Source: Maribacter flavus (lineage in GTDB: Bacteria; Bacteroidota; Bacteroidia; Flavobacteriales; Flavobacteriaceae). From it: a stretch of 64,000 nt of DNA. The position numbers were made by a program, and so were the translations under genes. The notes under the pieces are model-generated. The model searched no databases. It was given only the letters and a program-made list of their open reading frames with translations, and was not told where the DNA came from. The stretch covers positions 1,973,760 through 2,037,759 of the forward strand of contig NZ_VUOE01000001.1 in the NCBI RefSeq assembly GCF_008386635.1, in the 5' to 3' direction. The first letter of the stretch is position 1. Every line of letters begins with the position of its first letter. Below are positions 8,201 through 18,690 of the stretch, piece after piece.

Positions 8201-11200
8201 TCAATTTCCTTTAAGGATATAGGAACGATCGTTATTTGTCAAAATCAGAAGTTTGTTTTGGGAAATTGGGGCTATTTTTCTCGAATCTGAACCTTTCGGA
8301 AGTTCCAGGGATCTTTTATGGATTAAGTTCCTATTGGAATCCATTTGAAGAATCCCCCCGGGGTTTTCAATGTTTTGGCCCAATTCGTTTGTATGCCCCT
8401 TGAAATTTCCAACGTAGTATATACTCCCATCTTCCGATATAAAGAAGTCCTGAATACTACTCATTTGTGCAGGCATTGGTAATGGAACTGCTTTGATATT
8501 TTCTCCTGGGTTTAGATAGACCATGGAACGAAGTTCCTGTATCCGTTTGGTCTCCATAATTTCTTCCTCCTTTTTACCCGTCAAATCCTCGATACCTTCA
8601 ATTTTTGAAAACTTGGTATAGCTCAAAAACTTCTTCTTTAAATAGGGTAGTTGTTCCGTGAGCTTATCCTTAGAGGCAAAAGGCACATATTTTCCAAAAA
8701 AGTCATAAAAAATAATAGGATCTGGCTGCTGGTTTTCATCAAAATCATCAATGTATAATTTCATGGGACGCTCTATACTGGCCTTTATCTTAAAATTTAA
8801 ACCGGCATTCCCCACCAATAGGTCCGGTTGGCCATTGTTGTCCAAATCCGTTACCGATACGGTATTCCACATTCCGTTTGTGTTTTCCAGGCCCATTTTC
8901 TGGGTCTCGTTCAATAACTGGGAACCGCCTTGGTTTATGAGAACCGTAACGGGCATCCAATCACCTACGATTACTAGGTCCAATAGACCATCGGCATTCA
9001 AGTCCGCCCATTCACTGTCCGTCACCATACCTATTCTTTCCTGTTGTAAAACCACGAACTTTCCGGTACCATCATTTTTTAAAATATAACTAACGGGAGA
9101 CAATCCATAACCACCGGGAACGGAACGATTGCCAATGAAAAGATCTTCATAGCCGTCTCCATCAAAATCCGCGGCAGAAACACTACCTCCATTGGTTTTA
9201 ATCAAAGGGATGTTGAGGCGTTCAAATGTACCCTTTCCATCGTTCACATAGATACGGTCTTCCAAATTGGGATTTCCTTCCACCAGTTCATTGCCCCCAC
9301 TCATTACATAAAGGTCCAGATCACCATCATTTTCAATATCGAATGCGACGGCATCAACATCTTCATAAATGACATCCTTTCTAAGGCTGGTATTTTTATC
9401 TTCGGAAAAAGTACCATCGTTATTTCCAAAGTAAAGGGATGGGGATTGATATTTGGCACCGCCAATAAAAAGGTCCTCCAAACCATCGCCATTAAAGTCT
9501 GCTTTGACCAAGGCAGGGCCTTCGGTGGACAATTTTTCTGGAATAAGACGCTCCCTCTCGTAGTCAAGATAATTGTTCTCTAAATGGACAAAATTGAAAA
9601 ATTCATAATCGGTGGCTTCTTCCAGTTCCTTTTTTGGTGTATCAGGTAAATTCGATTTTCTTCTGATCACATGCTCCATATTGATGCCCAATCCTGTTTC
9701 TGATTGTATTTTTCCATCCAACCAATGTATTTGAATGGAATCTATAGCAGTATTGGTTCCCAAACCAAAATGTAGTTTATGTGTAGAAGAAGACTGAAAC
9801 CCCTTTACGGTCATAAGTTCTTTTACGTAGCGATCCTCACCAGAAAACACCAGTACCTTTGAACCATATGGACTCATATATTCTTGATTTCCCTTTAATT
9901 TGACCGAAACGTAATTATTGTCCTCATTACGTTTACTTGTGTTCTCAAGTAGACTTGCCTTTTGATTTATATTATTTACAACAAGGTCAAGATCACCATC
10001 ATTGTCCAAATCAGAATACGCTGCTCCATTTGAATAGGAGGCATTTAACCCTGAAGTTTCTGAGAGACGTTCGAAAGTCAGATTTCCGGTATTCCTAAAA
10101 ATAACATTGGGAATATTTACAGTAGGGATTTGGGCAATGAGCTTGGATTCAATTTCATTTTGTTCTTCTTGTTGGTATTTTGAAAAATCGATATTGCTTA
10201 GATAATTTATGTAATCCAAGTCATTAGGCCTTTTGTAGATGCCGTTTGTTATAAAAATGTCGTTATGGCCGTCATTGTCAAAATCCTGTATCAATGGGGA
10301 CCAGCTCCAATCCGTGGCATGTGTATTCGTCAAAAGGGTAACATCGGCAAAATAGCCGCGTCCCGTGTTTAGTTGAAATGTATTTCTGGCATATTGATCT
10401 TCAAATCCGAAACCTTTTTTGATTAGGCTGACTTTATCTGAGTCTTCACCGCCAGATCTCATAAAAATTTGAGCTTCAAAGGGCATCATATCCAGCGAAA
10501 ACACATCGGGGAGTAAATCGTTGTTTACATCAGCAATATCCACACCCATGGTAAAACGTGACGTATGGTTGAAATATTCGCTTACCGATTCCCTAAACGT
10601 TTTATCTCCTTGGTTTATATAGAGATAATCATTTTCGTGGAAGTCATTGCCCACATAGACATCCAACAGTCCATCATTGTTGATATCGGAAACACTTATT
10701 GCCAATCCATACCCGAGTGCACTGCTGTATATACCACTGTTATCGGTAACATCCAAGAAAAGAGGTTTTCCCTCATCTAGCTTGTTTTCATAAAATCGAT
10801 CTCCGGACAAGGAGTCTTTCTCTTGTCTTAATGAAATATTTCCATAGCTCCTTGTCGTATGTACGGAATGGTTTAAGAGATACATATCCTGATCCCCATC
10901 ATTGTCGTAATCAAAGAAAGCAGCTTGGGTAGAAAACCCGGAAAAATTTAATCCATACTCTTTTGCGACTTCTTTAAAAGTAGCATCTCCATTGTTTAGA
11001 TAAAGTACATTTTGGGATTTAAGACTCTTGTAATTTCCTACCCTGCAGACATAGATATCCAAGAAGCCATCATTGTTTACATCGGTCATCGTAGCCCCGG
11101 TTGACCAACTAGTATCCATTAGTAAACCAGCTTCCCCAGAAATATCCTTGAATTTTAAACCTCCTAAATTTAAATAGAGTCGGTCTGGTTTTTGGTTGGC

Positions 11201-11458
11201 CGTTAGGTAGACGTCTTCCAATCCGTCGTTGTTTATATCCCCTATCGCCACGCCACCACCATTGTAGTAATATAAATATTCGATGATGTTTAGATCTCCC
11301 GTATCCTCAAGGTCATTGGAAAAATCGATTCCGCTGCTATCCGAAGGAACATCCCTGAAGTAAATAGGAGCCTTTTCCAAAGTAGCCTTATCTTCTGGTA
11401 CTTTGTTACACGCTAAGAATAGGAATGTAGCTGTTACTAGTAGGAGATTAGCTTTCAT
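8201..11458 (-). CDS. FG-GAP/ASPIC (CRTAC1-like) lipoprotein, third copy
   Basis: This protein of about 1085 residues has a lipoprotein signal (LFLACNK). Two seven-bladed FG-GAP/VCBS propellers are suggested by 13 Asp-rich calcium loops of the DxDxDGxxDxxx kind, for example DINNDGLEDVYL, DLDNDGDLDLVV and DFDGDGYEDLFI. An ASPIC/UnbV segment (about residues 525-590, with GSKVLVF and GFQSSSTHKLHFGLG) sits between them. In the two sister proteins a fourteenth loop lies near the C-terminus; here it has decayed to ISEDGSIYYVG. The stop of the preceding gene and this ATG share one base (TGATG). A TTG one codon earlier is also possible. Such proteins accompany SusCD pairs in many Bacteroidota and are thought to act at the surface; the ligand is unknown. 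Confidence 0.85.
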   Translation of the reverse strand: MKANLLLVTATFLFLACNKVPEDKATLEKAPIYFRDVPSDSSGIDFSNDLEDTGDLNIIEYLYYYNGGGVAIGDINNDGLEDVYLTANQKPDRLYLNLGGLKFKDISGEAGLLMDTSWSTGATMTDVNNDGFLDIYVCRVGNYKSLKSQNVLYLNNGDATFKEVAKEYGLNFSGFSTQAAFFDYDNDGDQDMYLLNHSVHTTRSYGNISLRQEKDSLSGDRFYENKLDEGKPLFLDVTDNSGIYSSALGYGLAISVSDINNDGLLDVYVGNDFHENDYLYINQGDKTFRESVSEYFNHTSRFTMGVDIADVNNDLLPDVFSLDMMPFEAQIFMRSGGEDSDKVSLIKKGFGFEDQYARNTFQLNTGRGYFADVTLLTNTHATDWSWSPLIQDFDNDGHNDIFITNGIYKRPNDLDYINYLSNIDFSKYQQEEQNEIESKLIAQIPTVNIPNVIFRNTGNLTFERLSETSGLNASYSNGAAYSDLDNDGDLDLVVNNINQKASLLENTSKRNEDNNYVSVKLKGNQEYMSPYGSKVLVFSGEDRYVKELMTVKGFQSSSTHKLHFGLGTNTAIDSIQIHWLDGKIQSETGLGINMEHVIRRKSNLPDTPKKELEEATDYEFFNFVHLENNYLDYERERLIPEKLSTEGPALVKADFNGDGLEDLFIGGAKYQSPSLYFGNNDGTFSEDKNTSLRKDVIYEDVDAVAFDIENDGDLDLYVMSGGNELVEGNPNLEDRIYVNDGKGTFERLNIPLIKTNGGSVSAADFDGDGYEDLFIGNRSVPGGYGLSPVSYILKNDGTGKFVVLQQERIGMVTDSEWADLNADGLLDLVIVGDWMPVTVLINQGGSQLLNETQKMGLENTNGMWNTVSVTDLDNNGQPDLLVGNAGLNFKIKASIERPMKLYIDDFDENQQPDPIIFYDFFGKYVPFASKDKLTEQLPYLKKKFLSYTKFSKIEGIEDLTGKKEEEIMETKRIQELRSMVYLNPGENIKAVPLPMPAQMSSIQDFFISEDGSIYYVGNFKGHTNELGQNIENPGGILQMDSNRNLIHKRSLELPKGSDSRKIAPISQNKLLILTNNDRSYILKGN

Positions 11459-14400
11459 CAATTGAATTTAAATATTGCTAGGGAGTCTCGATTTCTACTT
11501 ACGAATAACTTTTGGTCGATGATGCCCATGTCCCTAATTTCACCTTTAACTTTGAAGCCCTTTCCGCTTTTTATTGTTTCAAATTTAAGTCCTCCCTTGT
11601 TTTCCATGTATACACCATAGGAAGCATCATATCGTCCCACCTCTGGTTTTACATTGTATAGATTGCCTCCCAACACGATGTCCTGGTCGCCATCTCCATC
11701 AAAATCGTTCGTGGCAATTGCATAGGTAGTTGAAAATTGGGCAGCGATGGGGAGTGGCAAAACCTCGAAAGTCAAGTTACCGTTATTTACAAGTATAACG
11801 GATTCAAGGGTGTTGGCTTCCAATGTTCTTGCTTCTTTCAAGGCCTCCTCCGAAAAAATAGCTGACACAGATGCATCTTTAAAGGACTCATAATCCGGAT
11901 ATTTTTTTGTAATAGCCTTAATTTGTTCGATCAAATCATGTCTAAGTGCATAGGGGTAATCCTGTCCATCCTCTCTTCTAAATGTGAGTATGGGGTCAAT
12001 GAACCCGTTTCCGTCAAAATCGGCAGCGTATAAGCGTATGGGCCGGTCTTTACTGGCTTTAAACCGACTGTTCAATCCGTGGTTTCCAACAATGAAATCA
12101 ACATCGCCGTCACCGTCCAAATCACTTGGTAAAATGGTGTTCCACCAGCCTTTTAAATCCAATAACGGATTATCAGCCTTTCTGACAAATTTTCCTGTTT
12201 CGTTGATATATATTTCGATTCCCATAAATTCACCAACAATGATCAAATCTTCATCCCCGTCATCATCCAGATCTTGGAAGAGGGCCGAGGTAATCATACC
12301 CATGCCCTGAAAATCTGTTCCGGCAGTCATCGTGATATCGGTAAAATTGCCGGTTCCGTCATTCTCCAACAAAAAGCCCGAACCGGCCATGCCATATTTT
12401 AAGGGGATCATACGTTCCCCCACAAATATATCCAAGTCACCATCTTGGTCTATATCAGAAACATCGATAGTGGAAGAACTATGAAAGGTGTTGCTAACAG
12501 GAAGCTTTTGATCGGATAATTTAAAATTCCCTTTACCATCGTTTATATAGAGACGGTCCAAGAATTCAGCTGAATACTGTGAATATTCGATACCACCACT
12601 GCACACGTACAGATCCATGTCGTTATCCCCATCGGCATCGAAAAATATGCTTTCCATGTCCTCTGAATTTTTGCTTTGGTCAAAGTCGGAGGTCTTTTTT
12701 TGAACAAAGCCATTATCGGTGTTGATAAAAAGACTTGGCGGGTTGCCTTTTGATCCACCTATGAATAGGTCTATCCTTCCATCACCATTGACATCGCCCA
12801 AAGCCATTTTAGGACCTTCGGTACTTACCATGTGATTAAGAAGACGATCCCTGTCAAAGTCAACGAAGCGGTTTTCTTTATGGACAAAGTCCAATAAACC
12901 TTCAACTTTTTGGAACAGAGGAGTTTCCAAATTGGATTTGTCCAATGCCTGTACTTCCGCTTCTTTTTCATATAAAATAATGGTCCGGTTTACGTTGATG
13001 TCATTCAGCTGGGTAATTTTCCCTGAGGGCCAAGTGATTTTTACCGAAACGTTTTGATTGTTGGGCAATCCGATATTCGGCCGAATGTCCATGCTGGATT
13101 GAAATCCCCGTACGGGCTGATTTTCCACCGAGATATTGTACGGTAGCACCTCAATTTTGGAACCAACGGCATAGGTGTTTTTGCCTTCGCCCCGTAAATC
13201 AAACTTGAGGTAATTCGATTTTTTGGAATCCATGGTAGTATTCTCATAGACAAAAGATTCCATGTTAAGGTTATTTACTACCAGGTCCAAGTCTCCGTCA
13301 TTATCCAAATCCCCATAGGCAGCCCCGTTTGAAAAACTCTCCACAAGCAAACCGGATTCCTCGTATTTTTTGAATTCCAAATTACCAAGGTTTTTATAGG
13401 CATGGTTTTCAACTTTGTTCGAAGGAATTAGGTCAATGAGTTTGGCATAGTTCACCGAATCTGTCGTAATCATGGATTTGAGAATTTCGGTATTGGAAAT
13501 GTAAGTTAGATAATCTTGGTCCGTTAAATCCTGATACACTCCGTTGGCGATAAAAAGGTCTTTAAGGCCATCATGGTCCATGTCGAATATCAAGGCGCCC
13601 CAACTCCAATCCGATGCTTCCACGCCACTTAACCTGCCTATTTCGCTAAATGTATTGTCCGCATTGTTTAGCTGGAACGTATTCCTTGTAAACTGATGGT
13701 AATATCCATTATTAAGGTTTAACTGGTATTTGTTCCAATCTTCAAAAGTGGTTACCGTCTTTAATCGTTCATATTCCGATGGAAGCATTTCCGTAACGAA
13801 GATATCGTTATAGCCGTCATTATTGATATCCGCCATATCCGCTCCCATGGAAGCGACGCTTGTGGCGGTAATTTGATTTTCCAGAGATTCCGTAAAAGTG
13901 CCATCCTGATTGTTGATATATAGATAATCACGCTCGAAAAAATCATTGGAAACATAAATGTCCTCCCAGCCATCGTTGTCCACATCGCCAACGGTAACCC
14001 CCAGTCCAAAACCTATGACACTTCCATAAATCCCAGCCTTTTCGCTAATATCCACAAAGGTACCATCTACATTTTCCATGAGTTTGTCACCACCAAGGAT
14101 ATCGCGTTTGTTACGTTCGTTCTTTTTTAGATCAAAACCACCGATTGCCTTATATGAATTATTAAGTATGTAGACATCCAAATCCCCGTCCTTGTCAAAA
14201 TCAAAAAAAGAAGCGTGCGTAGAAAAGCCTTTGTCGTCCAGATTATAGTCGGCCGCCATTTCTTTAAAGGTACCGTCCTGTTGATTGATAAAAAGTTCGT
14301 TCTGCTTGTTCTCGCCATTTAAGTCGCCGGAATTACAAACGTAGATGTCCAGAAAGCCATCTGCATTGATATCTACCATGCTTACTCCGGTTGACCATGG

Positions 14401-14748
14401 TCTTGTGCCTCCCACCTGGGCCTTTTCCGTAATATCCTCGAATTGAAAATTGCCTTTGTTGAGATAGAGTCTATTCTCTTTTTGATTGGCAATGAAGTAA
14501 ATATCGGGTAGACTATCGTTGTTTATATCGCCAATGGCAACGCCTCCACCATTGTAATAGTTACGATATCTGTAGACATTAAACTCTTTGTCATATGTTA
14601 AATCGTTTACGAAATCAATGCCAGTAGTTTTGGCCGAACGTAATTTGAAAACTGTTCCTTTTTCATCATTGGCGGGCTCACTGGTTTTGTCTTTGCAGGA
14701 GGACAGGAGCAAAGTCAAAAAAGCAAATGCGCCTACTCTTAAAAGCAT
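11458..14748 (-). CDS. FG-GAP/ASPIC (CRTAC1-like) lipoprotein, second copy
   Basis: This protein has about 1096 residues from ATG 14748, which gives a clean lipoprotein signal ending LLLSSCKD. An earlier ATG at 14787 adds 13 residues but overlaps the preceding gene by 23 bases. Fourteen Asp-rich calcium loops are visible, for example DINADGFLDIYV, DFDKDGDLDVYI, DVNGDGRIDLFI and DFDGDGDQDIVL, arranged as seven before and seven after an ASPIC/UnbV segment (about residues 525-580, VGSKIEVL to TWPSGKI). It is collinear over its full length with the genes at 8201 and 15339, so the three are paralogues. It is translationally coupled to the downstream copy through TGATG. Probable role: surface glycan or protein binding with the SusCD complex. 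Confidence 0.88.
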   Translation of the reverse strand: MLLRVGAFAFLTLLLSSCKDKTSEPANDEKGTVFKLRSAKTTGIDFVNDLTYDKEFNVYRYRNYYNGGGVAIGDINNDSLPDIYFIANQKENRLYLNKGNFQFEDITEKAQVGGTRPWSTGVSMVDINADGFLDIYVCNSGDLNGENKQNELFINQQDGTFKEMAADYNLDDKGFSTHASFFDFDKDGDLDVYILNNSYKAIGGFDLKKNERNKRDILGGDKLMENVDGTFVDISEKAGIYGSVIGFGLGVTVGDVDNDGWEDIYVSNDFFERDYLYINNQDGTFTESLENQITATSVASMGADMADINNDGYNDIFVTEMLPSEYERLKTVTTFEDWNKYQLNLNNGYYHQFTRNTFQLNNADNTFSEIGRLSGVEASDWSWGALIFDMDHDGLKDLFIANGVYQDLTDQDYLTYISNTEILKSMITTDSVNYAKLIDLIPSNKVENHAYKNLGNLEFKKYEESGLLVESFSNGAAYGDLDNDGDLDLVVNNLNMESFVYENTTMDSKKSNYLKFDLRGEGKNTYAVGSKIEVLPYNISVENQPVRGFQSSMDIRPNIGLPNNQNVSVKITWPSGKITQLNDINVNRTIILYEKEAEVQALDKSNLETPLFQKVEGLLDFVHKENRFVDFDRDRLLNHMVSTEGPKMALGDVNGDGRIDLFIGGSKGNPPSLFINTDNGFVQKKTSDFDQSKNSEDMESIFFDADGDNDMDLYVCSGGIEYSQYSAEFLDRLYINDGKGNFKLSDQKLPVSNTFHSSSTIDVSDIDQDGDLDIFVGERMIPLKYGMAGSGFLLENDGTGNFTDITMTAGTDFQGMGMITSALFQDLDDDGDEDLIIVGEFMGIEIYINETGKFVRKADNPLLDLKGWWNTILPSDLDGDGDVDFIVGNHGLNSRFKASKDRPIRLYAADFDGNGFIDPILTFRREDGQDYPYALRHDLIEQIKAITKKYPDYESFKDASVSAIFSEEALKEARTLEANTLESVILVNNGNLTFEVLPLPIAAQFSTTYAIATNDFDGDGDQDIVLGGNLYNVKPEVGRYDASYGVYMENKGGLKFETIKSGKGFKVKGEIRDMGIIDQKLFVSRNRDSLAIFKFN

Positions 14749-14764
14749 CTTATCAAACGTCGTT

Positions 14765-15361
14765 TTATTTTTTTTCTTCAAGCACATACCTTAGGTCGTC
14801 TATTTTTGCCTTTACAATGCGCTCGTCATCTAAGGGCCTTATCACTATTCTGCGGTTTCCGTCAATCTTTACGAGTAGATGGGTACTATCCTTCTCTAAA
14901 GGAACCTTAATGAAATCATTTCCAGGATACCACTTTTTTAAGGTATCCATAACTACTGGAACCAATTTATTTGCTTGCAACTCTTTGTTCCAAATGGACC
15001 ATGCGGTATAGAAAAACTGAAGATCCATTCCTGTCATAATCTTTTCATTATTGAAATTTCCTGCAAAGAGAAGGGTAATTTCTGATTCCATGGGTGCCTC
15101 CGGCCTCAAAGGTAATTTATATTTTACGGACTCATTCTGGGGGCCATTGGAGACCAAACCTTGCTGGTTCAGTTTCCAACAAGCACTAAAAAATTCCATT
15201 CTATGTTGACCGAATTTCAAATTAAAAAGTAGAGAGTCGTGAATGATGCCGGTGGCCATCTCACGCTTTATAAGTTTCGAATAATCTGAACCACTGGAAC
15301 AGTTTAAGATTAATAATAACAAAAAGGGGATGCCAATTCTATTGATTATTCTTGAATTCAT
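14765..15361 (-). CDS. Small lipoprotein conserved beside CRTAC1-like genes, function unknown
   Basis: The protein has about 198 residues from ATG 15361 (MNSRIINR, preceded by AAGAAG at SD distance). ATG 15379 and TTG 15391 would lengthen it by 6 or 10 residues. The signal ends LLILNCSSG, so it is a predicted lipoprotein despite the unusual Asn before the Cys. The mature part begins with a KREMATGIIHDSLLFNLKFG stretch and has several aromatic-rich segments (FFYTAWSIWNKE). From memory, similar small proteins occur in other Bacteroidota next to FG-GAP/ASPIC genes, which suggests a dedicated partner or periplasmic chaperone. It overlaps the end of the upstream CRTAC1-like gene by 23 bases and ends 16 bases before the next, so it belongs to the same transcript. 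Confidence 0.7.
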   Translation of the reverse strand: MNSRIINRIGIPFLLLLILNCSSGSDYSKLIKREMATGIIHDSLLFNLKFGQHRMEFFSACWKLNQQGLVSNGPQNESVKYKLPLRPEAPMESEITLLFAGNFNNEKIMTGMDLQFFYTAWSIWNKELQANKLVPVVMDTLKKWYPGNDFIKVPLEKDSTHLLVKIDGNRRIVIRPLDDERIVKAKIDDLRYVLEEKK

Positions 15362-18300
15362 AAAAAAGAACTTCTTCATTATTATTTCCAATCGTTAGTA
15401 TTTTTTTTCCTTTTAAAGTAACCCATTCCAAAGCCCGTATTTGCCCTTCTATAAATAGAGGATTCACGTTAGCTTCAGAATTTTGAGAAATAATCGGTCC
15501 AAAGATAGCCCATCCTTTTGAAGCATCATACCTCCCGAATTGAGGTTTTACCATGTATTGATTTCCACCAAGAAATAAATCTTGGTATCCATCGTCATTA
15601 ATATCCTCCATGGAGATTGCATATACTGGGGCATACTGTATTTCATCTGGAAGTACCTTTGCTTTGAAGCTTCCGCTTTCGTTAATAAATAGCGTACTTT
15701 CAATGATATCAAGTTCAGCGATATAGCATTTTGCAAGTTGCTCCTGGAAAAAGATCATGGTCATATCGGCTTTGGCATAATCCTTATAGTATAAGAATTT
15801 CTTTTTCAAGGAAGGTATTTGGGAAACCAATTCATCTTTATCCGCTATTGGGTAATATTTACCGTTCCGTTCTTTACAAATCAATTGTTCTTGAAAACCA
15901 TTCCCATCAAAATCGGCAATGAATATCTTCATATTCTTCTCGTAAAAAGCATTGCGGCCAATATTCCCAATAATGAGGTCTAAATCCCCATCTTCATCAA
16001 TATCTTTTAACTCGATGGCCTTCCAGAGACCCGAACTCCCCGAGAATCCAAAAGCAGTACTTTGATCTTCAAAAATTCCCCCTTTGTTGATGAAAACCTT
16101 TATAGGCATCCATTCGCCAACGACTAGGAGGTCATCCCATCCATCGCCGTTGACATCTCCCCATTGGGCATCGGTAATCATCCCCAAATTTTTAAAAAGC
16201 GGGTTTTCCTTTGTGGCGAAATTCCCTTTTCCATCATTTTCTAGAATATATCCCGATCCCGGAAGACCATACAAATTGGTTTTGTAGCGTTCACCAACAA
16301 ATAGGTCAATATCTCCATCCTTGTCAAAATCCGACGTCGTTACGACCGAAGAACTAAATGTAGAACTAAAATTGGGCGAGCTTTGGGATTTTATAAAACT
16401 ATTGCCATCATTGATGTAATAGGCATCATTAAGTTCAATGGAATATGGTGAAAATGCCTTTCCTCCGTGACAGACATATAAATCCAGGTCCCCATCCCCA
16501 TCCCCATCAAAAAAAACGGCATCGGTATCTTCGGAGCCTGCATCCTTTAGAAATGGTTTAGCATGTTCAGTATACCCATTATCATTGGAAATGAACAACT
16601 TACCAGCTTGGTTTTTTGCTCCTCCAACAAAGAAGTCGGGTTTACCATCCGCATTTATGTCCGCTGTGGTCAGGGCCGGACCTTCATTACTACTCATATG
16701 GGGCAATAACCTTTCGTTGTCAAAATCAATATAACGGTTCTCCGTATGCTTAAAATGAAATAATGGATTGATTCTACCAAGGGGAGAGGCATACTTTTCC
16801 ATACTAGGTAGGGACTCCAATCGAGAGGTTTTTTTATTGGGTTGGTCGATTCTATATTTTTGGTTTGTTCTTAAATCGGTTTGTGTACTAACGGTACCGT
16901 TTGGCCATGTAATTATCAAGGAATCGATTTTTGTGCGATTTCCAACTCCAAAATGGAGGCCATAGGGCACACTACTTTGAAAACCCCTTGATACGAAGTT
17001 CTCTCCGTACCCTATGACTTTGCCATTGGACTTAATCATGGCCTTGGCACCGATAGCCCTTAATTCTTTGTCAAAAAATTCTAATTGTATGCTTCGTTGA
17101 TTAAGTGTATCGGTTGTATTTTCATAGAGGAAGGAAGGCATATTTACGTTATTCACTACCAAATCTAAATCTCCATCATTGTCCAAATCTCCATAAGCAC
17201 TTCCGTTACTAAAACTGGGAGTGTCCAAACCCCAAGTTTCTACAGTGTTTTCAAAATTAAAGTTTCCTTTATTTCTAAAAACGGAATTTGCGACTGCTTG
17301 TGAAGGCATGGCATCTATAAGTGTTGTGATGACATTTTTTTCTTTTTGGGCAATTCTATTTCTAATTTTTTCCTCATTGGCATCAAAGGCCAAATAGTCA
17401 CGGTCCAATAGATCCTTGTAAATTCCATTACTTACAAATATGTCCTTGAATCCGTCATTGTCCATATCAAAAATGAGGGCACCCCAACTCCATTCCGTTC
17501 CGGATACATTGGCCTGTCTACTTACTTCTAAAAAGGATCCGTTACCAAGATTCTTTTGTAGTGCATTCCTAGCAAATTGGTTAAAATAGCCCTGTTTTTC
17601 TGCAAGCTGTTGCTTGTCCCAGGATTCGAACAGGGTTTTGGTTTTTTTACGTTCTTCCGTGGCGGGCAGCATTTCTGTAACGATAAGGTCTGTCAACATG
17701 TCGTTGTCCAAATCCGCTAGATCCGCCCCCATGGACCCCATGGATATCGATTCAAAGTATTCTTCTAGATTTTCGGTAAAACCGCCTTTAGTATCGTTGA
17801 TATATAAATAGTCTCTTTCAAAAAAATCATTTGAAATGAAAATATCCGTCCAATTATCGTTGTTGAAATCGCCTAATGTTATTCCAAGTCCAAAACCAAT
17901 TTTGCTGGAGTATATTCCAACCTCATGGGTTATATCAATAAATTTGCCATCATCGTTCCTAAGAAATTTATTGCCATTTTTATCGGGTATCATTCGTAAG
18001 TCCTTTTTCAAATCGAAGCCGCCTATGGAACGAAGCGAGTTGTTCAGGATATACACATCCAAATCCCCATCCTTGTCATAATCAAAAAAGGCGGAATGCA
18101 CCGATAGTCCTTCAATATCCAGACCGTATTCTTTGGAAGATTCCGTAAAGGTAAGGTCACCGTTGTTTATGAAGAGTTCATTGTGGCGATTGGAACCCTC
18201 TGGTTTTCCAGCTTTACATACATATAGGTCCAAAAGGCCATCCTTATTTATGTCTGCAAAGGTAGCTCCTGTGGACCACACGTTAGGGCAAGCTACTCCT

Positions 18301-18632
18301 GCGTTGATTGTAATATCTTCAAATTGCCAATTTCCTTTATTCAGAAACAATTTGTTATCTACCATGTTGCCCGTAAAATATATATCGATAAGGCCGTCAT
18401 TATTTACATCGCCCAAGGCTACACCTCCGCCATTATAGAAGTTTCTGTAGAGGTAGGGGTTAAATTGCTCATCGTACACTAAATTATTTTCAAAATGAAT
18501 ACCCGTAGTGCTGTCACGCAAATTAAATAGAGGAATAAATGGGTTAGCTTCTTCCTTTTTACAGCTAAAAAGTGATAGTGTTAGAAAAGCGAAAATAAAA
18601 TTCCAAAAGAATAGGGAACGAATAACTTTCAT
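15339..18632 (-). CDS. FG-GAP/ASPIC (CRTAC1-like) lipoprotein, first copy
   Basis: This 1097-residue lipoprotein has a signal ending LSLFSCKKE. Fourteen DxDxDG-type loops are present, for example DVNNDGLIDIYF, DYDKDGDLDVYI, DGDGDGDLDLYV and DINDDGYQDLFL. An ASPIC/UnbV segment occupies about residues 520-590 (AIGAKAMIKSNG, RGFQSSVPYGLHFGVG, TWPNGTV). It is the first gene after SusD and lies behind a strong terminator-like hairpin (18691-18722), so its expression is expected to be lower than that of SusCD or to depend on read-through. The bases between the hairpin and the ATG at 18632 contain no clear TAnnTTTG box of their own. Calcium binding is a firm inference from the loops; the ligand is unknown. 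Confidence 0.88.
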   Translation of the reverse strand: MKVIRSLFFWNFIFAFLTLSLFSCKKEEANPFIPLFNLRDSTTGIHFENNLVYDEQFNPYLYRNFYNGGGVALGDVNNDGLIDIYFTGNMVDNKLFLNKGNWQFEDITINAGVACPNVWSTGATFADINKDGLLDLYVCKAGKPEGSNRHNELFINNGDLTFTESSKEYGLDIEGLSVHSAFFDYDKDGDLDVYILNNSLRSIGGFDLKKDLRMIPDKNGNKFLRNDDGKFIDITHEVGIYSSKIGFGLGITLGDFNNDNWTDIFISNDFFERDYLYINDTKGGFTENLEEYFESISMGSMGADLADLDNDMLTDLIVTEMLPATEERKKTKTLFESWDKQQLAEKQGYFNQFARNALQKNLGNGSFLEVSRQANVSGTEWSWGALIFDMDNDGFKDIFVSNGIYKDLLDRDYLAFDANEEKIRNRIAQKEKNVITTLIDAMPSQAVANSVFRNKGNFNFENTVETWGLDTPSFSNGSAYGDLDNDGDLDLVVNNVNMPSFLYENTTDTLNQRSIQLEFFDKELRAIGAKAMIKSNGKVIGYGENFVSRGFQSSVPYGLHFGVGNRTKIDSLIITWPNGTVSTQTDLRTNQKYRIDQPNKKTSRLESLPSMEKYASPLGRINPLFHFKHTENRYIDFDNERLLPHMSSNEGPALTTADINADGKPDFFVGGAKNQAGKLFISNDNGYTEHAKPFLKDAGSEDTDAVFFDGDGDGDLDLYVCHGGKAFSPYSIELNDAYYINDGNSFIKSQSSPNFSSTFSSSVVTTSDFDKDGDIDLFVGERYKTNLYGLPGSGYILENDGKGNFATKENPLFKNLGMITDAQWGDVNGDGWDDLLVVGEWMPIKVFINKGGIFEDQSTAFGFSGSSGLWKAIELKDIDEDGDLDLIIGNIGRNAFYEKNMKIFIADFDGNGFQEQLICKERNGKYYPIADKDELVSQIPSLKKKFLYYKDYAKADMTMIFFQEQLAKCYIAELDIIESTLFINESGSFKAKVLPDEIQYAPVYAISMEDINDDGYQDLFLGGNQYMVKPQFGRYDASKGWAIFGPIISQNSEANVNPLFIEGQIRALEWVTLKGKKILTIGNNNEEVLFYEFKNNQ

Positions 18633-18690
18633 GGGTATTGATAACCTGTCTTGGGTAGCAAGAATTTATTACAAAGGTATATATCTTAGT

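Noticed and set aside
10565..10780. Antisense frames within the CRTAC1-like genes
   Set aside because: They are shadows of Asp-rich coding sequence with no independent support.
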